From: an uncultured Polaribacter sp.
Lineage (GTDB): Bacteria; Bacteroidota; Bacteroidia; Flavobacteriales; Flavobacteriaceae
Length of the DNA: 64,000 nt
NCBI RefSeq assembly: GCF_947503875.1
Contig: NZ_CANNFH010000001.1
Location: 62,001-126,000, forward strand
Direction: 5' to 3'
Shown: piece by piece, positions 51,916-63,144 of the stretch
How the letters are laid out: the number at the start of each line of letters is the position of its first letter
How positions within the stretch are numbered: the first letter of the stretch is position 1
Position numbers and translations under genes: made by a program
The notes under the pieces: model-generated
What the model saw: only the letters and a program-made list of their open reading frames with translations
Databases searched by the model: none
What the model was told of the DNA's origin: nothing

Positions 51916-52938
51916 TTAAACCAAATCTCTCAATCTTTTAGCAGCTTGTTCTGCTGTAATATCTCTTTGAGGTGTACCAAACATTTCATACCCTACCATA
52001 AATTTCTTTACAGTTGCACTTCTTAATAAAGGTGGATAAAAACTCATATGAAAATGCCAATGTTTGTTTTCTTGCCCATTTGTTGGTGCTTGATGAATAC
52101 CTGAAGAATAAGGAAAAGAACATTCAAATAAAGCATCGTATGTTTTTGTAAGCACAGAAATAGCTTCTGCATAAGCTAAACTTTCTGAATCTGAAAGTTG
52201 AGTAATATCTTTGTATTGTTTTTTTGGAGCAATCATAGCTTCAAAAGGCCAAACTGCCCAAAATGGAATTAAAACTACAAAATCATCATTTTCAAAAATA
52301 ATTCTTTCTTTTGATGACAATTCTTGTTTTAGATAATCGCCTAAAAGACTCGATTTATTTTCTGCATAATAATTGCGCTGTTGAGTATCTTTTTTTGCAA
52401 CTTCATTTGGTAAGGTAGACTGACTCCAAATTTGTCCATGAGGATGTGGATTACTACAACCCATTACAGCACCTTTATTTTCAAAAATTTGTACATTGTT
52501 TATGTTTTCTTTACTGCCTAATATAGTGTACTCTTTTTGCCAAGTTTTTACAACTTTATCAATATCGTTTACAGCCATATCTGCCAAACTTTTAGAATGA
52601 TCTGGACTAAAACAGATTACTTTACAAATTCCTGTTTCGCTTTCTGCTTTTAACAAACCATCATTTACATTAAATTTTGGCGAATTATTTTGTAGTGCTG
52701 CAAAATCGTTTGTAAAAACAAAAACATCTTTATAATCTGGGTTTACTTCACCATTAATTCTTGTATTGGTAGCGCACAAATAGCATTTTTCATCGTAAGC
52801 AGGTCTTATTTCTTTAGAAATTTCTTCATTTTGTCCTTGCCAAGGACGTTTTGCTCTATGAGGAGAAACCAAAACCCATTCACCAGTTAAAATATTAAAT
52901 CTTTTATGTGAATAATCTTGCAAATTTGTATTTTCCAT
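51916..52938 (-). CDS. galT: Galactose-1-phosphate uridylyltransferase
   Basis: RFNILTGEWVLVSPHRAKRPWQG; CYLCATNTRINGE; MGCSNPHPHGQIWSQS active site. Confidence 0.96.
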   Translation of the reverse strand: MENTNLQDYSHKRFNILTGEWVLVSPHRAKRPWQGQNEEISKEIRPAYDEKCYLCATNTRINGEVNPDYKDVFVFTNDFAALQNNSPKFNVNDGLLKAESETGICKVICFSPDHSKSLADMAVNDIDKVVKTWQKEYTILGSKENINNVQIFENKGAVMGCSNPHPHGQIWSQSTLPNEVAKKDTQQRNYYAENKSSLLGDYLKQELSSKERIIFENDDFVVLIPFWAVWPFEAMIAPKKQYKDITQLSDSESLAYAEAISVLTKTYDALFECSFPYSSGIHQAPTNGQENKHWHFHMSFYPPLLRSATVKKFMVGYEMFGTPQRDITAEQAAKRLRDLV

Positions 52939-52956
52939 TATGTATTTTTTTGTTGA

Positions 52957-54105
52957 TTATTTTACCAAATGTGTACCATCAGAAAGTTCTATAAAATAGA
53001 CAGAACATTCTTTATCAAATTTATTTTTATAGGCTATGGATGCTGTTTTACCAAATGCTTTTGCTTCAGATTTTTTAATTAAATTGATGGTGCAACCACC
53101 AAAACCACCACCCATCATTCTTGCACCTAAAACGTTTTTATTCTTTTTTGCTTGTGCAACCAGAAAATCTAATTCATCACAACTTACTTTATATTGATCA
53201 GATAAACCAGCATGAGATTGGTAAATTAAAGAACCTAATAATTCTAAATCATTATTTTCAATCGCTTTTGCAGCTTTAATAGTTCTTGTGTTTTCCTGAA
53301 TAACATATAATGCTTTTTGGTAATTACTAGGTGTAACTTTATCAATAACAGTTTCTAAATCTTCTTTTGTTGCATCTCTTAATGCTTTTACACCTAATAA
53401 TTCTGAAATGCTTTCGCAAGCAGAACGTCTATCATTATAGGCACTATCAGACAAACTATGTTTTACATTTGTGTTGATTAGCATTAATTGATGATCTTTA
53501 AAATCGATTTTGTAAGGTTTAGATGTTATAGTTCTACAATCTAAATGCAATGCATTGTCTTTAATGCCAAACATACTTGCATATTGGTCCATGATTCCAC
53601 AATTTACACCCACATAATTATGTTCTGCTTTTTGTGAAATTAAAATCATTTCTGTTTTGGTTAATTCTAAATCAAACAATTCATTTAAACCAAAAACAAC
53701 ACTATTTTCTAATGCTGCAGAAGATGACATGCCTGCTCCACCAGGAATATTACCTTTAAAAATAATATTAAAATCGCCAACAACTTTATTTCTATTTTGT
53801 ATTTCTGCAACAACTCCAAAAACATAGTTTTCCCAACTCCCTTCTTTTGACGGTTTTAATTTATCTAATTCAAATTTTATGGCACTGTCTAAATCTAAAG
53901 CAATTGCAGTACAATTTCCAGTATTGCTTTTTTGTATGGCAGCTGCAATACCTTTATCTACAGCAGCAGGAAAAACAAAACCATCATTATAGTCTGTATG
54001 CTCACCAATAATATTTATTCTTCCAGGAGAAAAAATAAGTAAAGGTGCTACTTTAAAGGTTTCTAAAAACTTACTTTTTACTTCTTTAATTAATGTTTTG
54101 CTCAT
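52957..54105 (-). CDS. galK: Galactokinase
   Basis: SPGRINIIGEHTDYNDGFVFP; GNIPGGAGMSSSAALE; GARMMGGGFGGCTINLI. Confidence 0.97.
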   Translation of the reverse strand: MSKTLIKEVKSKFLETFKVAPLLIFSPGRINIIGEHTDYNDGFVFPAAVDKGIAAAIQKSNTGNCTAIALDLDSAIKFELDKLKPSKEGSWENYVFGVVAEIQNRNKVVGDFNIIFKGNIPGGAGMSSSAALENSVVFGLNELFDLELTKTEMILISQKAEHNYVGVNCGIMDQYASMFGIKDNALHLDCRTITSKPYKIDFKDHQLMLINTNVKHSLSDSAYNDRRSACESISELLGVKALRDATKEDLETVIDKVTPSNYQKALYVIQENTRTIKAAKAIENNDLELLGSLIYQSHAGLSDQYKVSCDELDFLVAQAKKNKNVLGARMMGGGFGGCTINLIKKSEAKAFGKTASIAYKNKFDKECSVYFIELSDGTHLVK

Positions 54106-54114
54106 TGTAGATTT

Positions 54115-54984
54115 TTATTTAATTTTTACATTCCAAGTTACAGCATAAGATGTTTGGGGTTCTAATTCTTGAAGCCCAGTTTTATTATTAAAGCTATTAG
54201 AAATACCTGTCATTGGCTCTATAGCAATAACTGGTAAGCCTTTAGGTGTATATAATTGTAAATAGTTTTCTACTTGGTTTGTAGAAATTTCTATTTGATA
54301 ATTTGGAGTTGAAAAGGCAACTACATCAGAATTTAAAATAAAAGAATCATCTAATTGTATGCCTTTTTAAGTGAATTTGTCATCAGCTTTATAATCAGTT
54401 ATTTTTTTTGTGATTAAATTTTCATCAAATTCAATTTTCTTATCGCTTTTAAAATTTAAAGAACTATTTTCTAAATCTTCACTAAAAAAATAAGGGTGCC
54501 ATCCTAAAGTAAAAGGAAAAGGTTTGGTATCTGTATTTTCTATTTTTACGGATACACTAATTTCATCTTTATAAAGCGTGTAGATTAATTCAACTTTATA
54601 AGTAAAAGGAAACCCTAAACTTTCTTCTTTTTCTTGATAAATAAGAGTTACAGCAGCATAATTTAGAGATTCAATTTTTTTTTCGACTGTAAAAGGTTTG
54701 TTATAAACTAAACCATGCAAAGCATTTTTACCATCATTACATTCAAATTCATATTCGTTTTCTTTAAATGTATATTTTCCATTTTCTATTCTATTTGCAA
54801 AAGGAAATAATATAGAAGAAGCATAAGAGTTTTCATAAGAAAAACCAGTAATTTCTTTGATTAATAGTTGATTATTCAGCTGTAGTTCTTGTAATCTTTC
54901 ACCTTCATTTAAAGAAATTATTGCTTTACTATTTGTGCTTTTTAGTTCTAAAAAGTTGACATTTTCATCTTTTATTGTAAACAT
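54115..54984 (-). pseudogene. galM: Aldose 1-epimerase (galM-like) interrupted by an in-frame TAA
   Basis: 54367..54984 encodes an aldose-epimerase N-terminus (LHGLVYNKPF, FTLGWHPYFF); the same frame resumes after the TAA at 54367-54369 with KGIQLDDSFILNS...GLPVIAIEPMTGISNSFNNKTGLQELEPQTSYAVTWNVKIK* to 54115. Confidence 0.85.
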
Positions 54985-54987
54985 TTT

Positions 54988-55989
54988 TTAAATTGATTTT
55001 CTTAAAATTAAACTACTAGGGTTTTCAATTTTTATTTGCTGATTATTTAAAATCATATTTGCTAAATTTTTTCCCATTACATTAAAATCTGTTGAAATTG
55101 TGGTAATACCACCTTCTACTATTTCTTTTAATAAGGTGTCATTCACAGAAATAATGCCAACATCTTTTGCTAAAATTAATTGTGCTACTTTTATTTTTTT
55201 TAGAACTCTTATTAAATTTTTATCGTCTAAGACCATGTAAATTTCACCTTTTGTAGGAACTCTATTATTTTCTAAAGATGAGATTGATTCGAATTTAATA
55301 TTATACTGATTACAAAAAGTTTGAAAACCTTTTAAAATTCCTTGAGGTTGCTTTTTGTCAGAAAAAAATAAAACTATTTTTTTGTACTTTTTTATTTTTG
55401 ATTTAATAGAAGAAAGTCCATTAAAAATATCTTTTTCAAAGTTTTGATAAACAGCTGCATATTCAGACAAACTGCTATTTACTTGATCTAAAATATAAAC
55501 TTTTTCTTTGGGTAAATTAGCTATAACACTTGCTGTCCCGTTAAGGTTTGCTGGCATAATTACATAATAATTATAACCTCCAATATTGTCATTTATCAAC
55601 TTGTTAAAAATTTCAATATTAAAATGATGAAAGAAAATATCAACTTGAATATTTTTTCCTAAATTTTCTAAAAATGAATTGTATAAGTCTTCTTTAAATG
55701 AATTTAATTCATCAAAAAGTAAAAAAATCTTTTTTTCAACTTCAATATCTATGCTAGATACATAGTACCCTTTGCCAACCACAGAGTAAATAATGCCTCT
55801 GTTTTTTAATTCATTAAAAGCTGTTAAAACTGTATCTCTAGATACTTTATGAGTATCTTTAATTTCGTTTAAAGAAGGCAATTGATTTCCTTTTTTTAAT
55901 GTACCATTAGTAATAGCAGTTTCTATTGAAGTTACTATTTGTTTGTATTTTGGCACACCAATATTTTTTTTAAGTGATACAATTCCCAT
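54988..55989 (-). CDS. GntR-type HTH regulator with periplasmic-binding-protein-like sensor
   Basis: wHTH QIVTSIETAITNGTLKKGNQLPSLNEIKDTHKVSRDTVLTAFNELKNRGIIYSVVGKGYYV; start taken at MGIVSLKK rather than the 56004 track start. Confidence 0.88.
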   Translation of the reverse strand: MGIVSLKKNIGVPKYKQIVTSIETAITNGTLKKGNQLPSLNEIKDTHKVSRDTVLTAFNELKNRGIIYSVVGKGYYVSSIDIEVEKKIFLLFDELNSFKEDLYNSFLENLGKNIQVDIFFHHFNIEIFNKLINDNIGGYNYYVIMPANLNGTASVIANLPKEKVYILDQVNSSLSEYAAVYQNFEKDIFNGLSSIKSKIKKYKKIVLFFSDKKQPQGILKGFQTFCNQYNIKFESISSLENNRVPTKGEIYMVLDDKNLIRVLKKIKVAQLILAKDVGIISVNDTLLKEIVEGGITTISTDFNVMGKNLANMILNNQQIKIENPSSLILRKSI

Positions 55990-56023
55990 GCAACAAATAT
56001 ACAATTTCTTTTCTTAAAAACTA

Positions 56024-56043
56024 CTAGTAGGTTCTAGTAGGTT
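56024..56043. promoter_or_regulatory. Predicted operator between gntR-type regulator and galE
   Basis: Perfect 10-bp tandem direct repeat CTAGTAGGTT-CTAGTAGGTT in the divergent intergenic region, plus palindrome CTACTAGTAG (56021-56030). Confidence 0.65.
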
Positions 56044-56089
56044 TTGTTAGTTTTTTTTATTAGATTTGTATTTTAGAAAACAAAATAAA

Positions 56090-57118
56090 ATGAAGCACAA
56101 AATAATAGTAACAGGTGGTTGTGGTTATATAGGTTCTCATACAGTTGTAGAATTAATTGAAAACAATTATGAAGTTGTTATTTTAGATGATTTATCTAAT
56201 TCATCAGAAGAAACCCTTGGTAGAATAGAAAAAATTACAAAAGTAAAACCTACATTTATTAATATTGATTTAAAAAATGTAGCTGAAACTTTACAAGTTT
56301 TTAACAAACATAAAGATGCTAAAGCTGTTATAAATTTTGCTGCTCTTAAAGCTGTTGGAGAATCTGTGCAAAAACCGTTAATGTATTATAAGAACAATTT
56401 ATACTCTTTGTTAAATACACTTTCTGCACAATTAGAAAATGGCATCAATGGGTTTATATTTTCGTCTTCTGCCACAGTTTATGGTACTCCAGAAACATTA
56501 CCAATTACTGAAGAAAATGAAACACAAAGACCTTTTTCTGCTTATGGAAATACCAAAAAAATAGCCGAAGAAATTTTAGATGATTTTATAAAATCAAACA
56601 ATGCTTTTTCTGCAATTTCATTGCGATATTTCAATCCTATTGGTGCTCATGAATCTGGATTAATTGGAGAATTACCCAGTGGAATTCCTAATAATTTAAT
56701 GCCTTACATTACACAAACTGCAGTAGGAATTAGAGAAAAATTAATGGTTTATGGTAATGATTATCCAACAAAAGATGGAACACCAATTAGAGACTATATT
56801 CATGTTGTAGATTTAGCAAAAGCACATGTTTTAGCAGTAGAAAGAATCATAAAAAAAGAACAAGACCAACCTCTTGAAGTTTTTAATTTAGGAACAGGAA
56901 ATGGTTTTTCTGTATTAGATGTAATTAATTCTTTTGAAGAAGTATCTAACTTAAAGCTAAATTACGAAATTACGGATAGAAGATCTGGAGATGTACCACA
57001 GCTATATGCTGCAACAGATTTAGCTAAAGAAAAATTAGGATGGACAGCCAATAAAAGCTTAAATGAAATGATTAGTTCTTCGTGGAAATGGGAGCAGAAA
57101 TTGAGAAATAATAAGTAA
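56090..57118 (+). CDS. galE: UDP-glucose 4-epimerase
   Basis: VTGGCGYIGSHTVVEL; FSSSATVYG; YGNTKKIAEE; LRYFNPIGAHESG; ATG at 56090 preferred because the TTG at 56066 overlaps a TAnnTTTG box. Confidence 0.96.
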   Translation: MKHKIIVTGGCGYIGSHTVVELIENNYEVVILDDLSNSSEETLGRIEKITKVKPTFINIDLKNVAETLQVFNKHKDAKAVINFAALKAVGESVQKPLMYYKNNLYSLLNTLSAQLENGINGFIFSSSATVYGTPETLPITEENETQRPFSAYGNTKKIAEEILDDFIKSNNAFSAISLRYFNPIGAHESGLIGELPSGIPNNLMPYITQTAVGIREKLMVYGNDYPTKDGTPIRDYIHVVDLAKAHVLAVERIIKKEQDQPLEVFNLGTGNGFSVLDVINSFEEVSNLKLNYEITDRRSGDVPQLYAATDLAKEKLGWTANKSLNEMISSSWKWEQKLRNNK

Positions 57119-57121
57119 AGC

Positions 57122-57173
<52 letters not shown>

Positions 57174-57647
57174 TTCAAAAAATATAAACCAATCCAATAT
57201 AGGTTGGTTATTTAGTTGAAAAAAGATTATTTCTTACTAATTTTTTTCTTTGAGCGTCTGTAAAACTTTTATAACCTAACATATATTTATATCATAGATT
57301 TTATTATGATAAGTTTTTACGATTTTACTATCCGAGATACTTGCAAAATAGTCATTTAGAAATGTACTCTAACTGCAAATTCCTTTGTTGTAGTTTTTAG
57401 CAGGCATGTTACCATCTTTCATCACAAAGCTATTATTAGTAAAAGCATGAAAGCATAAATACTTACAAGATTCTTAAAAGAAAAATCAGCATAAAGGAGT
57501 TCTCCAACTACAAAAAAAATCAAATAATCAGGTTTGGCTATTTTTGAAACTTAAGGGTTTGAAGGAGTGATTGTAACTCTTCCTTCAGTAGTTCGAATAT
57601 TCAATCTCTTTGAATTCTTATATTTTTTATATAAAATAATATGCTGT

Positions 57648-58742
57648 GTTCAAGTCATAAGTGCAACAAAATTATTATTTAGATAGGTAATACGACTAAG
57701 ATAATTGAATTTTCTAATAGGTCTGTTATTAATTGATGATTTTACTTGTTTAATTCTTTTCTTAGAAATTTTATTTAAATCAGTTTTCTTTGGGAAAAAC
57801 CTTCCGATTACCCCAATTCTATTTTCTACAGTTCCCTTTTATTGCGAAGTGTAAGGCGTTGTAAAGTATGTTTTTAAGTTAAACTCTTTTGTAATTTCTT
57901 TATGCCTAGCAAATTCTTTTCCATGATCATAAGTAATTTACTTAATTTAACTAGAACTAAATCTACTTAACCTTTTTTAATACAGAAGGTAGCTCATTAG
58001 TCGTTTTCCCCCATTAACTTATCTATAATAGCAATTAAAGTTGTTCTATCTGTAAGTATCAATAATGCTGTCTTATGATCTTTACCTATCATTAAATCTG
58101 CTTCTAAATTTCCAATACGTTTTCTTTTTCAATAACTGCCGGACACTCTGATATGTGCACACGATTTTTTATAGCTCCTCTTGTATCTTTGATATTTCCC
58201 CTTTTCTGCCTTCTTTTTCCCTGTTTTAATTCTTTGTAAAGGTTCTTGTAAGGCTTGTTTTCTTTGGTGTTTGTGTGTTCGGATTCCCAAATCCATTTAT
58301 AGATAGTTTCGTGGGAGACTATTGGGATGTCTTATTGTTTCTATTTCTTAGAGATAAGTTCTGGGCTCCATTTGTCTAGTATCATCTTTTTACTTACATT
58401 CGAGCTCAATTTAGCTGTTAATAGCGCTCCTTTAAACTTGTATTTGTGTCTATTTCTTGTTTCACGTTCGGCATTAGCCGATATATATTCTTCAGCTGTT
58501 CTGCCTCGTATAGCGATATCTCTTTTTAACTCTCTACTAACGGTGCTTCTATCAACTCATAATTGAGTCACTAAGGAAGTTTGGGTTATTCCTACTTGTA
58601 ATAATGCTTCTATTTGATATCTTTGTGAAAGGGAAGGGGATTATGTTTTTTCATTCAAGTCAAATTTAGGTGTTTGATTCAAGCCACTTGGAGTCATTAC
58701 TTTAAGTGTTTAAAATTTGCCTGTAGCACTTATCAATTGAAC
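57648..58742 (-). mobile_element. Decayed IS30-family insertion sequence
   Basis: Minus-strand remnants TYDHGKEFARHKEITKEFNLKTYFTTPYTSQ*KGTVENRIGVIGRFFPKKTDLNKIS...INNRPIRKFNY and an HTH region; imperfect terminal repeats gttcaagtcataagtgcaaca / gttcaattgataagtgctaca; several stops. Confidence 0.8.
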
Positions 58743-58801
58743 TTACAAATCATAGATTATTAGTTTAATGCTTGAATCTAGTTTGACATCATTTTTAAAA
58801 A

Positions 58802-60385
58802 TTACCCCAACCAACCCTCTCTATCCAAACTTCTATATTGTATTGCTTCAGCAATGTGATCTGGTAAAATGGCTTCAGATTTTGCTAAATCTGCTATGGT
58901 TCTAGAAACTTTTAAAATTCTGTCATAGGCTCTAGCAGAAAGATTTAGTTTTTCCATAGCCGTTTTTAAAAGCGTTAAACTTTCTTCAGATAATTTACAG
59001 AAATTACGAATTTGTTTTACACTCATTTGTGCATTGTAATGGACATTTTCTAATTCTTTAAAGCGTACAGATTGTATTGCTCTGGCAGCAGTTACTCTCT
59101 TTCTAATCTCTACAGAAGCTTCTCCTTTGCGTTCTTCAGACAATTTCTCAAAAGGAACTGGCGTTACTTCTATATGAATGTCAATTCTATCTAATAAAGG
59201 ACCAGATATTTTACTCAAATAGCGTTGCATTTCTTGCGGAGTAGAGGTCATTGGCGAATTTGGATCATTAAAAAAACCAGAAGGACTAGGATTCATGCTG
59301 GCTACCAACATAAAACTACTGGGATAAGTAACTGTAAATTTTGCTCTAGAAATGGTAACTTCTCTATCTTCTAAAGGCTGACGCATTACTTCTAAAACAT
59401 CTCTTTTAAATTCTGGTAATTCATCTAAAAATAAAACGCCATTGTGTGATAATGATATTTCTCCTGGTCTTGGATATTGGCCACCGCCAACTAAAGCAAC
59501 ATTGCTAATTGTGTGGTGTGGACTTCTAAAAGGTCTTGCATATAACAAACCTTCGTTTTTAGTATTGCCAACTACAGAATGTATTTTTGTAGTTTCTAAA
59601 GCCTCATGCAAAGTCATTGGTGGTAAAATACTTGGCAAACGTTTTGCTAACATGGTTTTTCCAGAACCTGGAGGACCAATCAAAATTATGTTATGACCAC
59701 CAGCAGCTGCAATTTCCATACAACGTTTAATAGATTCTTGGCCTTTTACATCAGCAAAGTCGTGCTCAGGAAAATCGATATTTTTATAGAATTCAGCTCT
59801 GGTATCTACAATAGTAGGTTCAATTTTTACATGATCATCAAAATGATTGATGACTTCTAAGATGTTTTCTACACCTAAAACCTCTAAATTATCTACAATA
59901 GCTGCTTCTTTGGCGTTTGCTTTGGGTAAAATTAAATATTTGTAACCTTCTTCTCTAGCTTTTATCGCCATTGGTAAAGCACCTCTTATGGGTTGTAAAC
60001 TTCCATCTAAAGAAAGTTCGCCCATAATTAAATATTCATTTATATGGTCTGATTTTATTTGGTTAGACGCCGCTAAAATGCCAATAGCTAATGTTAAATC
60101 ATAAGCAGCACCTTCTTTTCTAATATCTGCAGGTGCCATATTGATAATTATTTTTTTACCAGGAAGTTTGTAGCCATTGTTGTTTAATGCAGCAGAAATT
60201 CTATAAGAACTCTCACTAACGGCTTTGTCTGGCAAACCTACCAAATGGTAACCTACGCCTTTATCTATATTAACTTCTACAGTAATTGTAGTGGCTTCTA
60301 TACCAAAAACGGCAGAACCATAAACTTTTGTTAGCATATTTTTTTCTTTAAAAATAACTAAAAAAAAGGCATAAAAAAAATGCAA
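58802..60385 (-). CDS. comM: YifB/ComM-family Mg chelatase-like AAA ATPase
   Basis: [23 protein letters not shown]; Walker [40 protein letters not shown]; start probably at internal MLTKVYG. Confidence 0.93.
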   Translation of the reverse strand: MHFFYAFFLVIFKEKNMLTKVYGSAVFGIEATTITVEVNIDKGVGYHLVGLPDKAVSESSYRISAALNNNGYKLPGKKIIINMAPADIRKEGAAYDLTLAIGILAASNQIKSDHINEYLIMGELSLDGSLQPIRGALPMAIKAREEGYKYLILPKANAKEAAIVDNLEVLGVENILEVINHFDDHVKIEPTIVDTRAEFYKNIDFPEHDFADVKGQESIKRCMEIAAAGGHNIILIGPPGSGKTMLAKRLPSILPPMTLHEALETTKIHSVVGNTKNEGLLYARPFRSPHHTISNVALVGGGQYPRPGEISLSHNGVLFLDELPEFKRDVLEVMRQPLEDREVTISRAKFTVTYPSSFMLVASMNPSPSGFFNDPNSPMTSTPQEMQRYLSKISGPLLDRIDIHIEVTPVPFEKLSEERKGEASVEIRKRVTAARAIQSVRFKELENVHYNAQMSVKQIRNFCKLSEESLTLLKTAMEKLNLSARAYDRILKVSRTIADLAKSEAILPDHIAEAIQYRSLDREGWLG

Positions 60386-60428
60386 TCAAAATATTGATTG
60401 CATTTTTAAATAATGTTGAAATTTGTTT

Positions 60429-63008
60429 TTAAGCAGAATTTCTACTTGCATTAATATTACCAAATAAAGAACGCATTACCATTTTTTCGTAAATTTCTAG
60501 TTCTTTTTCATTACCCTCATTTTTCTGCAATTCTTGAATTTGCTTTAAAGCAAATTGCTGAATGGTTAATAATGGTAATACAATTTGTTCTCTCATTTCT
60601 ATAGAAGCCTTACCAACAGGGAAGTTTTCCATTAATTCTGTGTGACCTGCTAATTTTAAAAGTAACCTTTTAGTGGTTTTGTATTCATCATGAATAATGT
60701 TCCAAAATGCACCAAATTCTGGATCTTCAGACATGTAAGCTGTTAAACCAAAGAAAGATTTGGTTAAACTCATCATGCTATTTTCTAGTAAAGTTCTAAA
60801 GAAATCAGAGGCGTTGTAGAAATCTACAATTTCATCAAACTTACCTTCATCTTCATATTTTTTAAGAGCAGTACCTACACCAAAAAATCCTGGAACATTT
60901 TGTTTTAACTGACTCCAACTACCTACAAAAGGTATGGCTCTAAGAGCAGAAAAATCTAAAGTAGCAGAGTTAGAACGTTTACTTGGTCTACTACCAATAT
61001 TGGTTTTTGCGTAATATTTTAACGTACTCATTTTTTCTAAATACGGTAAAAACTTAGGATGCTTTTTAAAATCAACATAAGTTTGGTAGCTATTCGCTGC
61101 CAAATCTTCCATTAATTCTCTATGCTTATCATTCAATTGATCTTTAGTAAAAATATCATTTTTAATACCAGAGCTTAACAATTGCTCTAAGTTGTATTGA
61201 GAAGAGGCTTTTGTACCAAAGTTAGAACTAATAGTTTGCCCTTGTATAGTTAATTGTATTTCTTTATCTTCTATTGTTGGGCCTAAAGAAGCGTAAAATG
61301 CGTGTGTTTTTCCTCCACCTCTTGCAGGTGGTCCTCCACGTCCGTCAAAGAAAATTACTTCAATATCAAATTCTCTAGACACCTTTGTTAAAGCTTCTTT
61401 TGCTTTAAAGATTCCCCAGTTAGCCATTAAATATCCACCATCTTTTGTTCCATCAGAAAACCCTAACATTATAGTTTGCTTGTTTTTTCTTTTTTCTAAG
61501 TGGTATCTATAAGCTCTGTTGGCGTATAAAGTTCGCATTACATCTTCTGCATTTATAAGATCTTCTACAGTCTCAAAAAGCGGAATTACATCTACAGGCA
61601 ATTCGTTTTCAAAACCACATAAATTTAGCATTGCAAAAGTTTGCATTACATTTAATGCAGTTTGGTTGTTGCTAATAATGTACCTATTTGCACCACGTTC
61701 GCCGTTTCTTTTTTGAATTTCTTTAAGGGCATACATAGATTCTATAGTATCTACAGATATTTTTTCTGTTAATTTACTAGGGTCTATACTTCCTTTTATT
61801 AAGGATAACGCTTCTACTTTGTCTTCTTCAGATAAATTATTATAATTTTTTGGAAAAGTAGTGTCGCCTATACTTTGTAAATCTTTTACAATTTGCGTAA
61901 AAGCAGCATGATGCACTCTACTATCTTGTCTTATATCTAAGGTTGCAAAATGGAATCCAAAAATTCTCACTTTATTTATAAAATCGTCTAATTCTTCTAT
62001 AAATAAAGATTGGTGTTTGGTACTTATAATTTCTCTAGCAGCACTTAATTCTTCTAGCAATATTTTTTGAGAGAAGTTTACTTTGCTATAACTTCTAACA
62101 ACATGCTTGTACAATCTTTTTTCTATTCTAGCTAAAATTTCTTGAACACCATCAAAAGTGAAACGTCTTTTTAAACGTCTTACATCTCTGTAGTAGTTTC
62201 TAAGTACAGATTGGCGAAGTCTTTCTGCAACATTTAAAGTGATTTCTGTAGTTACAAATGGGTTTCCATCTCTGTCTCCACCAGGCCAAAAGCCTAAATC
62301 TATAATTTCATTATCCATAGGATTACCATCATAGATATTATTTTGAATGTAATTGTAAATTTTTGGCACAGAGTGATAAAAAACATGCTCTAAATACCAA
62401 ACTAAACTTACGGCTTCATCAAAAGGAGTGGGCTTTGTTTTTTTATAAAAAGGAGTTTTTCCTAATTGTGCTAATAATTTTTTTATCAACAATAAATCGT
62501 CTCTTTGTATGGCTTCATCTAAATCTGTGATAATACCTAAAACAGAACCTGGATAAAATTGTGTTGGGTGTGCAGTTAATACAACACGTACTTTAAAATC
62601 TTCTAAATAAGCTTTTAATTCTTCCTTTTTGTTATTTAGAGTGGCAGATTCTTTAGATCCTCTTAAAGTTCCAACACCATCCATATTATTTACTGCAGGA
62701 AAAGCAGCGTCTTCAATCGCATCAAATAATACTACTTGACGTTCTATATATTGAATAAATTTAAAAAGTAAATCCGTTTTTTCTTGTTCAGTAGGATTTT
62801 CTTGATATTTTTTAAAAAAGTGTTCTATAATTTCTGTTGGATTTTTTCCAAGAGCAAAACCTTTTTCACAAACCTTATGCAATAAAGGTAATAAAACCCC
62901 TGTATTGTCTATCGTATCAAAAGGTAAAGTGGTAAAAATACTATTGTAAATTTGGTATTTAGATAGTACGTTATCGTTAAAGCGAGATAATTTTGGAAGA
63001 TCTGACAT
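60429..63008 (-). CDS. ppc: Phosphoenolpyruvate carboxylase
   Basis: VLTAHPTQ; FWPGGDRDGNPFVT; FFDGRGGPPARGGG; IGSRPSKR. Confidence 0.95.
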   Translation of the reverse strand: MSDLPKLSRFNDNVLSKYQIYNSIFTTLPFDTIDNTGVLLPLLHKVCEKGFALGKNPTEIIEHFFKKYQENPTEQEKTDLLFKFIQYIERQVVLFDAIEDAAFPAVNNMDGVGTLRGSKESATLNNKKEELKAYLEDFKVRVVLTAHPTQFYPGSVLGIITDLDEAIQRDDLLLIKKLLAQLGKTPFYKKTKPTPFDEAVSLVWYLEHVFYHSVPKIYNYIQNNIYDGNPMDNEIIDLGFWPGGDRDGNPFVTTEITLNVAERLRQSVLRNYYRDVRRLKRRFTFDGVQEILARIEKRLYKHVVRSYSKVNFSQKILLEELSAAREIISTKHQSLFIEELDDFINKVRIFGFHFATLDIRQDSRVHHAAFTQIVKDLQSIGDTTFPKNYNNLSEEDKVEALSLIKGSIDPSKLTEKISVDTIESMYALKEIQKRNGERGANRYIISNNQTALNVMQTFAMLNLCGFENELPVDVIPLFETVEDLINAEDVMRTLYANRAYRYHLEKRKNKQTIMLGFSDGTKDGGYLMANWGIFKAKEALTKVSREFDIEVIFFDGRGGPPARGGGKTHAFYASLGPTIEDKEIQLTIQGQTISSNFGTKASSQYNLEQLLSSGIKNDIFTKDQLNDKHRELMEDLAANSYQTYVDFKKHPKFLPYLEKMSTLKYYAKTNIGSRPSKRSNSATLDFSALRAIPFVGSWSQLKQNVPGFFGVGTALKKYEDEGKFDEIVDFYNASDFFRTLLENSMMSLTKSFFGLTAYMSEDPEFGAFWNIIHDEYKTTKRLLLKLAGHTELMENFPVGKASIEMREQIVLPLLTIQQFALKQIQELQKNEGNEKELEIYEKMVMRSLFGNINASRNSA

Positions 63009-63144
63009 TCTTTATAATTTTAATAAAAGTAAAGTTACAAAAAAGTGGGTGCACAGAACTTGTGTTTTTCTTAATAATTACCAATTTAATTACGAAAACG
63101 ATAGAAATTTAAACACAAATAAATTAAAAAGATAAAATCTAGAT

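Noticed and set aside
58327-58566. 79-aa plus-strand ORF
   Set aside because: Antisense to recognisable IS30 transposase remnants
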